Of a stretch of DNA of 64,000 nucleotides, positions 57,588-64,000 are shown piece by piece (within the stretch, counting starts at the first letter, position 1; each line of letters begins with the position of its first letter). The stretch is from Congeria kusceri (lineage: Eukaryota > Mollusca > Bivalvia > Myida > Dreissenidae): positions 20,893,201 through 20,957,200 of the forward strand of contig CM051028.1 of assembly GCA_027627225.1 (NCBI GenBank). Direction: 5' to 3'. The notes under the pieces were generated by a model. It ran no database searches. It was not told the origin of the DNA and saw only the letters and a program-made list of their open reading frames with translations. Made by a program: the position numbers and the translations under genes.

Positions 57588-57745
57588 AAATAAGGTCATA
57601 GAAAAAGAGATTTCTGGCATGAAACGTATATCTAATATAAGCGAAAACTGCCTTTTTTCCCGAAATCAGAAAAGGTTAATGATTGATAGGCAAAAAAACT
57701 TTTAGGGTCGGCGGAAAGAATCTGGTTAAGCGCCTAATACACCAT
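57588..57745 (-). repeat. dispersed repeat C, copy 2
   Basis: In reverse orientation to 14420-14625: TAAGGTCATAGAAAAAGAG at the left, and AACTTTTAGGGTCGGCGGAA with TGATAGGCAAAAAAA further right. Confidence 0.7.
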
Positions 57746-58975
57746 TTCCCACTTTAAATAGTTTTATTTTCCGTATTCAAAATCAATAGTCTTATTAATA
57801 CACTTATTTTGTTCAATTGTCACTTCAAAGTGTAGCGGTTTTCTTTCTATCATAGATCGAGTATGTACTTAGCCCGAAATTATCACAACATTGGGTCAGT
57901 TGGTGCAAAACATGTAAGATGCATTCGTGGTACGTAATTTTGGTTATAGAGTTTTGTGTATTTTACATTTGCTGCAAACTATAAAAGGTAAACAGATGGT
58001 ACGATGCTAAGCGTTTATAATTGAATTGTGTGATTCGTGAAGTGTTTTTGTATAATCATTCCAGAACAATTTACTGACTATTATTTATGTATAGACACAC
58101 GTTAAGTAAAAATAGTTGAGTTATGTAACTCTATTTGCTACTTAAAAAACACTAATTTTTACCATTGAAACGACTTGACACACTGTACAGATATGTGTAT
58201 TAATTACATAATATGAAAAACAGAAGATAGCTATACAGAATTTATTAAGTTCTGATGTTAACATATTTACATGTATGAACATTCAGTTTATACAAAGATA
58301 ATACTGATAAGCGGACATATATAATAAATCGACACCTGCTTTATCAACAATTGAAACCTTAGTATAGTATTATAACTTCAATCAAGTGTATTTTAAAAAC
58401 AAATAAAGTGAATTAACATATAAGAATGAATATGACTGTCACATGGAAAGCATTTGTGCCAGTTTTAGAAGAAAATTGCCGTTGTTTAAGAAATAGTTAA
58501 ATGTAAATTTGCTTTGTTGTGAATCAAGATGTATTGTAAGTCGAAGATCTAGATCAGTTAAAGTAGAAATAAAGGTTAAAGTAGGCAAGATAACTGCGAT
58601 TACTTAAATTTATTTATTTGTACTTTTAATATCGCATATTAAGGTGAAAACATTTAGATCCTACATAATAATAAAGTTGCTTTCTTTAACCGTATATACA
58701 AACAAGTATACTTCCCACCAGTTGATATATGAAACTGGTAACGCTTATTGCACGTGTCTTTCAAAATGTAAAGTTCGCAAAATTTGATACCTTCGCTCGT
58801 AAAACGATGTTTTGCTCGAGTAAGTTTGCAAACGGGTGAAGCAAAAACATCGAAAACTGTCAGATAGTTGTACAGTATGACTTTATAGCTGAAAAACATT
58901 GTAATAGTGCGGTTAACCGCAAGACCTGTATTGTACAAAATATGAACATGTATTCGATTACTTTTCATGTATTTT
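57746..58975. other. no gene seen
   Basis: AT-rich. A 104-codon minus-strand frame (58968-58654) has no recognisable feature. Confidence 0.5.
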
Positions 58976-59247
58976 CAAGGGACATGTTCACAGATTTTCG
59001 TATTTTTGGAATATGTCATTGAATGTCTTAACTGCAAAAACCAAAGCAGTTGGACTAACCAAACGCTTTATAATTTTATCCATTTCAATCGACGTTTTTT
59101 TTCATAAATGAAACTATATTTCCAATATTTCTTTGTCAGTAGTGTAAGTTGGATTGTTTATATATAATGTATTTTTTTTCTTTTTGGGATATGTGACCAA
59201 AATTTTGAATATTTTAAATTTGCCAATCTGTGAACAGGTCCCTTTAA
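58976..59247 (+). mobile_element. TIR element without tRNA block (family B related)
   Basis: CAAGGGACATGTTCACAGAT is mirrored by AATCTGTGAACAGGTCCCTT. Only 272 bp, with no tRNA-like part, so it may be the short form of the family at 7561 and 24497. Confidence 0.78.
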
Positions 59248-59566
59248 CAGAGGAGATTATATTTTTAAATTTTCGTCAATCGTTAAACGTAAAGGAATAC
59301 TTTCGTAAAATTATCCTTGCACCAAAAATGTGTTTTATTTGAAATTAAACTGTATATAATAATAGTATCATAAATAGTTATCATTCCACCCATGTTTCGT
59401 ATCGAACATCTGTACACGAAATCGACCTTCAGATAGTGGCGTGGTTTTGTACAAGCGCATTTAATTCAAACGTGGGTCGCAAATTGAGCAACGCTACAAA
59501 ATTCACTACCGAGACTATTTATATGTGTGTTTTTTCCGATCAAACAGAATAGAGCAGAAACTTGTT

Positions 59567-59780
59567 TTTAAAGGGACTGGTTCACAGATTTTTGCATTTT
59601 TTAAAGTATTCCAATAAATATCTTAACTTGACATATTTAAGGATTGGAACAAAAGAGCTCGAGTATAATATGATAAAAAAAATGAAAAAAAAAATGCTCC
59701 CACCGGGGTTCGAACCCCAGACCTCTTGATTTTTCTTAAATACATGACACGGAAGCAAAAGTTTGTCAATACGCCTCTAG
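59567..59780 (-). mobile_element. partial TIR element with tRNA-like block (family B, copy 3)
   Basis: TTTAAAGGGACTGGTTCACA at the left end. About 130 bp further lies, on the minus strand, GGTCTGGGGTTCGAACCCCG (a perfect B box) within a tRNA-like block at about 59775-59697. The expected right inverted end was not found near 60040, so it looks truncated. Confidence 0.6.
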
Positions 59781-60221
59781 ATTTCGACACAATCAAGCTA
59801 AAATAAAAAATAGCTATAAATGTAGAAAAAAAAACTTGTTGTGTCGACATGTTGTTCATTAATGACGGTGCATACACATTTTGTTTCGAAAACTTAAGGC
59901 ATTTCCTCGCTGTGAATAAAGATGCAAGTAATTCTGGAGCACAACTAACGACACACAATGGTAGTGATGAAGGACGTGGAATGTCGACAGAGCACGTCGG
60001 CACCCTGCCAGGTATCGGGGTAAATGACCCGAAGGTGTCCGGCCACACATTAATTAAGACACCGGCCGGCGCTAATGAGACCTTAATTAGTGGCCACGGA
60101 CTGGGGTCAGTTGAGGATAGACGCGTGACGCAGAAGAAATGATAACGCTGGGTTCGGTTTCTTTATTCTAGTCACCGGTTTAGTTCAGTTATGTCGTATT
60201 GGAACGCAAATTGGATATATG
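59781..60221. other. GC-richer spacer with a hairpin
   Basis: A 97-codon plus-strand frame (59849-60142) runs through it, with no recognised domain. GGCCACACATTAATTAAG and CTTAATTAGTGGCC at about 60040-60098 form an imperfect hairpin. Confidence 0.35.
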
Positions 60222-60500
60222 TAGCGGATCCCTGATCTAGTGGTAACGTACTAGCTTTACAACCCAGGGGTCGCAGGTTCCAGCCCGCGCTACACACTAG
60301 CCTACTAACTCGCCTTTTGCACGAGACGTTAAACCGATGTGCAGAGTGCTCTATGTGCATCATACCGGGCACTAAAACACCTGCAGGGTCAATGCTGGAA
60401 CGGGGCGTCTCCTGTATCTTGTGCTATCCCCCTTAACGTAACTAACAAGCCTTCTGGGGGCAATGGCCACAAGGGAGAGAATCCCGGTAAACTTGGATAA
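60222..60500 (+). mobile_element. tRNA-derived SINE, plus strand
   Basis: The head (60222-60292) still folds as a tRNA: TAGCG at the start pairs with CGCTA at the end; D-arm CTAGTGGTAACG; anticodon-loop region GCTTTACAA, like tRNA-Val(TAC); B box GGTTCCAGCCC. The body holds GACGTTAAACCGATGTGCAG, a phrase I recall from SINE core domains. Target duplications were not identified. Confidence 0.72.
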
Positions 60501-60893
60501 CAATACACTACTGACAGACATTGGCTATTAGTAAGTGATATCCTTTAGGTGCTGTAAATCGGAACCACGATTGGGACGATTTTCGTGGTATAGTTTATCA
60601 ATAACATTTGTAAAATTCGAACCACCGGGAATTCATTGATACAATATTTATCATTTTTCAAACGTGAAATCGTCATGTATCCAGTCCCGAACCGGTGACA
60701 TCTGTCTCAACATCACTGCAAATACGCTGCTATATAACGCTACACGCGCTGCATCTTTTATACCTATCAACTTTTCTACATGCAGTGCATTTCTAAATCA
60801 TAAGTCTTGATGTGAACGGTAAACACATTCTTTATTTTCATGTATCGCCTTAACTTGTTATGTATTATAACTGAAGATTGCTTTTTAAATGCT

Positions 60894-61060
60894 ATCCTAA
60901 CATGCTGCTCGCTGTTTTTTTCTATAGACAAAGAACAACATTATCGTTGTTTATCTGCCAATAAACAACTAACGCCCTCGTGGTTTAATTCCTACGCATC
61001 AGAACTCCAAATCGTTGTTTATTGGCATGTAAACACGATAGTTCGAAAATTATTTCTAGT
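60894..61060 (+). repeat. interspersed repeat A, copy 4 (internally deleted)
   Basis: Begins ATCCTAACATGCTGC and TTCTATAGACAAAGAACAAC, then jumps to ATCGTTGTTTATCTGCC and CTAACGCCCTCGTGGTTTAA. The central part and the first arm of the inner hairpin are gone. TGCCAATAAACAAC and GTTGTTTATTGGCA pair. Confidence 0.78.
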
Positions 61061-63589
61061 ACATCAGTATATCAATCAAATGTATTTTTTCTCCATGATA
61101 GTTCTAAAGAATTTTTCTTATTTATTATTATTTTTTGTTTAACAATTCAGCTTGCCAATTTACTCAACTGTGAATGAATAAATGAAATTGTCCCCTTTAG
61201 ATTTTCAGGTTAAAATCAGCAAATAATTATAACGCAATACACATCATATCCCGTCGAAGATGTAGCCGATTTCCCTTTTTAGGATGTTTCAGCATGTTTC
61301 GGCAATGTTCAAAGTTCATACTACCAAATATTGATCGAACCTTTATAAGTGTCATCAACCATACAGCGTTAATATCTGCGACTTTCCCCGAAATACGACA
61401 GGATTTCTTAGAAATAAATGGATTTGTGAGGCCTGTGACTGAAAGTAATTTCGTGACTGTCTTCGCTAATGGTTTACATTTTAACAATCATTCACATCTG
61501 CCGATGTTTAATATAGCGAATAATATAAACCGATAAACAATGGTCCTCAGGTTACAGTACAATGATATCTTAATTTGTTATAATCGATAAATGAAACTGA
61601 TTGACTCATTTACTGGCTTCGCAATAAAATATGTTATTATAAGTTAATCAGTTACTATAAAGGTATAAGCTGAGTTAATGTATAAATTAACTTACATAAA
61701 CGTAATACAAACCCTGGGACATTGCAAAATGAAAAAACAATTCATATTTGTTTTTCACTGCAAAACAAACCCTTTGAAACTGACTATAAGTTTGTGTGTT
61801 TATATATTATTTGCCCAACATTACACTGTTTATCCACTGTCCTACCCTATAATATTCAAACAAAATCATACATGCAAACTTTTCTTTATATGATATATTC
61901 AATTTAAGACTGACCTTAATCCGGCTACAATAATCACATATTTTACAGAAAAAATATCCACAGTTAATGAATAATAAAGTATGAATAAATAGACACAGCA
62001 TGTATATGTCACAGCGAGAATTAAAAAAAAAACATGCAAATTAACGTGTAAAAATGAAAAATGAATTAAATTCTAACAACCAACAACAACATGTATATCC
62101 AACCACTATACGGAAGCAACACCAGACCTAGAACCAAAATCAGCAAAAAGGGGAGTCTAAAAGTACATCTTGCCTTTACGACCTCTATCACAGGTTTCCG
62201 CGGTACAAATCCAAAGTGAAAACCGCAAAAACCGCAAAAAAATCAATCTTTGTGAAAACCCCGGGCCCGGGGTTATATCGGACAGCCTTGGGACTTTGCT
62301 GATACCAGGGTTCAATGGAACGACCTTCAAGAGTAAACAATGTACTCACGATTACTCGGGATAGTATCTGCAAGTGTTTAGTGCTCATAATAATACCCGG
62401 TTAGCATATACATTTTATTTATTGAACATTATTCAGAATAAAAAAAAAAAACACCTGCAAATTCAGAACAAATTGAAAATGTGAACAAATGCATTAAAAA
62501 GTAAGTATGCTAAGTATGTACAAAAATACAACACGCTAATTTTAAAATTTAATACATCATTAAATTTTTTATATAATTTGAATTTTTTTTATTTTTTTTA
62601 CTTAAAATAAGAATGTTAAAATACTTAAAATACCCAAACATAATTTTATATTCAACATTAATACAAACCAACCGATACAACCTACAAATCTGTGTTTGAG
62701 AAAACTAACCAAACTATTTATATAAAAGTTAAGGCGTACAATGCAAAACTATAAGCCAGAAAGGATGTTGTTCTAAGAAATGATACACCATACACCTGCA
62801 AGCAATTGATTTTTATAGTCACAAACGAAGAAAGGAGCCACAACATCTGATATGAGTTCATGACTGCAGCTTCATAATTATACAGTTTTGTAAGTTTTGC
62901 AATCGCATCCGTGTTCACAATTATTGAACGTGTAGCCTATTTCCAATATCATATAAATCTACATTTGCAATTAATTAATAAACTTTAATTTTAATATTTC
63001 GTTGCAACTTGTTTTCTACACCTTTAATATAATTCTTATAAACACGATGTACTCAAACAACATTACAAAGTACCGTTGAAATCCGTTTTGCACGTGACAA
63101 TCGTGCATGAAAACCGCTATTTCTGCCCGGAAGCTAGGGTTTATTTATACCCATGAATCATTGCGGTTAAATTCATCCCATGGGAATGGAAAAGATAAAC
63201 ATATTATCGAACGCTCTAAGTCCATGCATTGCGCACTTCGTCTTTTATAAAAAAATACGTTTAAAATAAGCTTTAATGTTAATACTTACATGCGAAATGG
63301 ATGCCGCCTATTTAAGTCCTTTTATTCGTCGTGAAAATAATTTCGAAATGAGTTGATGCACGATCAGTCAAAATTACGTTAACACCTATGATCTTATAGC
63401 AAAGATGCAACTATATTTCTTTACTGCTCACGCCTAACTCATTTCCAATAATGCAAAGCAATTTGCGCGTTTATAACATTTAAACCTTAAGTTAACCAAT
63501 AAAATTATCGCCGCCGTCAATTGACACTTTAAACATCGTCAATTTAAACTAAATTCATGTTTTAATAAGTTCAAATGCAGCTCGCTAGA
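61061..63589. other. no gene supported
   Basis: AT-rich. Overlapping frames on both strands at 61227-61536 are unrecognised. A perfect 18-bp palindrome AACCCCGGGCCCGGGGTT lies at 62257-62274. ACCGCAAAA is repeated in tandem just before it. Confidence 0.45.
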
Positions 63590-63670
63590 TAGTCCAGTCC
63601 AGTGCGCACGCGATTGGGCGGAGTCTAATTTTATGAATTATTCATAGCCAATCAGAACACGCTTTACAGA
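63590..63670. promoter_or_regulatory. CCAAT and GC-box cluster
   Basis: GCGATTGGGCGGAGTC joins an inverted CCAAT box with a GC box. AGCCAATCAGAAC, a forward CCAAT box, follows about 36 bases later, and another CCAAT lies near 63496. The layout resembles a divergent or TATA-less promoter, but no gene in the window starts here. Confidence 0.25.
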
Positions 63671-64000
63671 CACATTGATAGTAGCTACGTTCTGATTTGT
63701 TATTTATTATTAACGCTACTACATGGAAACAGTAGGTCCAATATACTACAGCGTAAATACAAACACACGCATGTGAGTTATTTATATATGAGATAATGGC
63801 CTCGTATTGTATTTTCAACAGCCGGTCGCCACCTATCCGCAAATTGAGGGTAAGCTGGCTTCTAAAATTGACACCTAAGTTCAAATGCAAATTACTGATT
63901 GAAAAGTTGCCAAATGTTAGTGTTTTTCTTCTTTATATAACGATATGTATTCTGCAAATATTGATTACCTATAATTCAGCGTTAACAGTTTTAGGTCAAA
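63671..64000. other. no gene seen
   Basis: A minus-strand 82-codon frame (63890-63642) overlaps the CCAAT cluster and shows no known feature. Confidence 0.45.

Noticed and set aside
59623..60048. 141-codon minus-strand frame
   Set aside because: It runs through a tRNA-like block and the inverted end of a mobile element, with no protein-like features.
61227..61536. Overlapping frames on both strands as a possible transposase remnant
   Set aside because: No catalytic motif or family resemblance could be seen, and both strands are equally open.

Overview
This window looks like an intergenic, repeat-rich stretch of an invertebrate nuclear genome, most probably a bivalve mollusc. The evidence is: AT-rich single-copy DNA, spliced exons with GT/AG boundaries, Pol III genes, tRNA-headed SINEs with target-site duplications, very many GAT/ATT/GGT microsatellites, and several foldback (MITE-like) families. 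One 225-240 bp palindromic element, present six times, resembles a repeat I associate with dreissenid mussels; that species-level guess is from memory and was not searched. No bacterial or viral genes, CRISPR arrays or operons are visible.

The only well-supported protein gene lies on the minus strand between 46099 and 41821. It has three coding exons (46093-45935, 44331-44221, 42297-41821) and encodes a bZIP transcription factor of the Fos/ATF3/JDP2/BATF group. The deduced 248 residues carry the basic signature N-x-x-A-A-x-x-C-R, a zipper register L-E-L-L-L-H, and the family H-x-x-x-C motif just after the zipper. Its introns are loaded with a 27-bp minisatellite that reaches to within a few bases of a splice donor, two MITEs and several microsatellites. 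Three other stretches (2128-2295 +, 23313-23677 +, 34235-33959 -) are only candidate exons. RNA genes are one intact tRNA-Gly(GCC) at 13480-13550 and a damaged relative at 12818-12888.

Region by region: 1-7 kb holds a 21-bp minisatellite, a long stem-loop, and two degenerate tandem arrays (5465-6700). 7-14 kb has a terminal-inverted-repeat element with an internal tRNA-like part, two SINEs, and the tRNA-Gly pair. 14-23 kb has a possible ETS/YY1 promoter, a 47-bp array fused to a very long GGT tract, an 810-bp tandem duplication, and an 830-bp minisatellite. 23-30 kb has more foldback elements and a 777-bp array of a 9-bp repeat with a 216-bp higher-order unit. 30-41 kb is mostly plain AT-rich DNA with one SINE carrying clear target-site duplications. 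41-49 kb is the bZIP gene and its upstream region. 49-64 kb is intergenic DNA with foldback elements, G-rich tracts, a SINE and a CCAAT-box cluster near the right end.

The main interest is in repeat biology: TIR elements that carry a tRNA-like block, the CpG-dense 9-bp array, template-like filler DNA inside one palindromic MITE, and a minisatellite placed against a splice donor. I found no convincing new multi-gene system.
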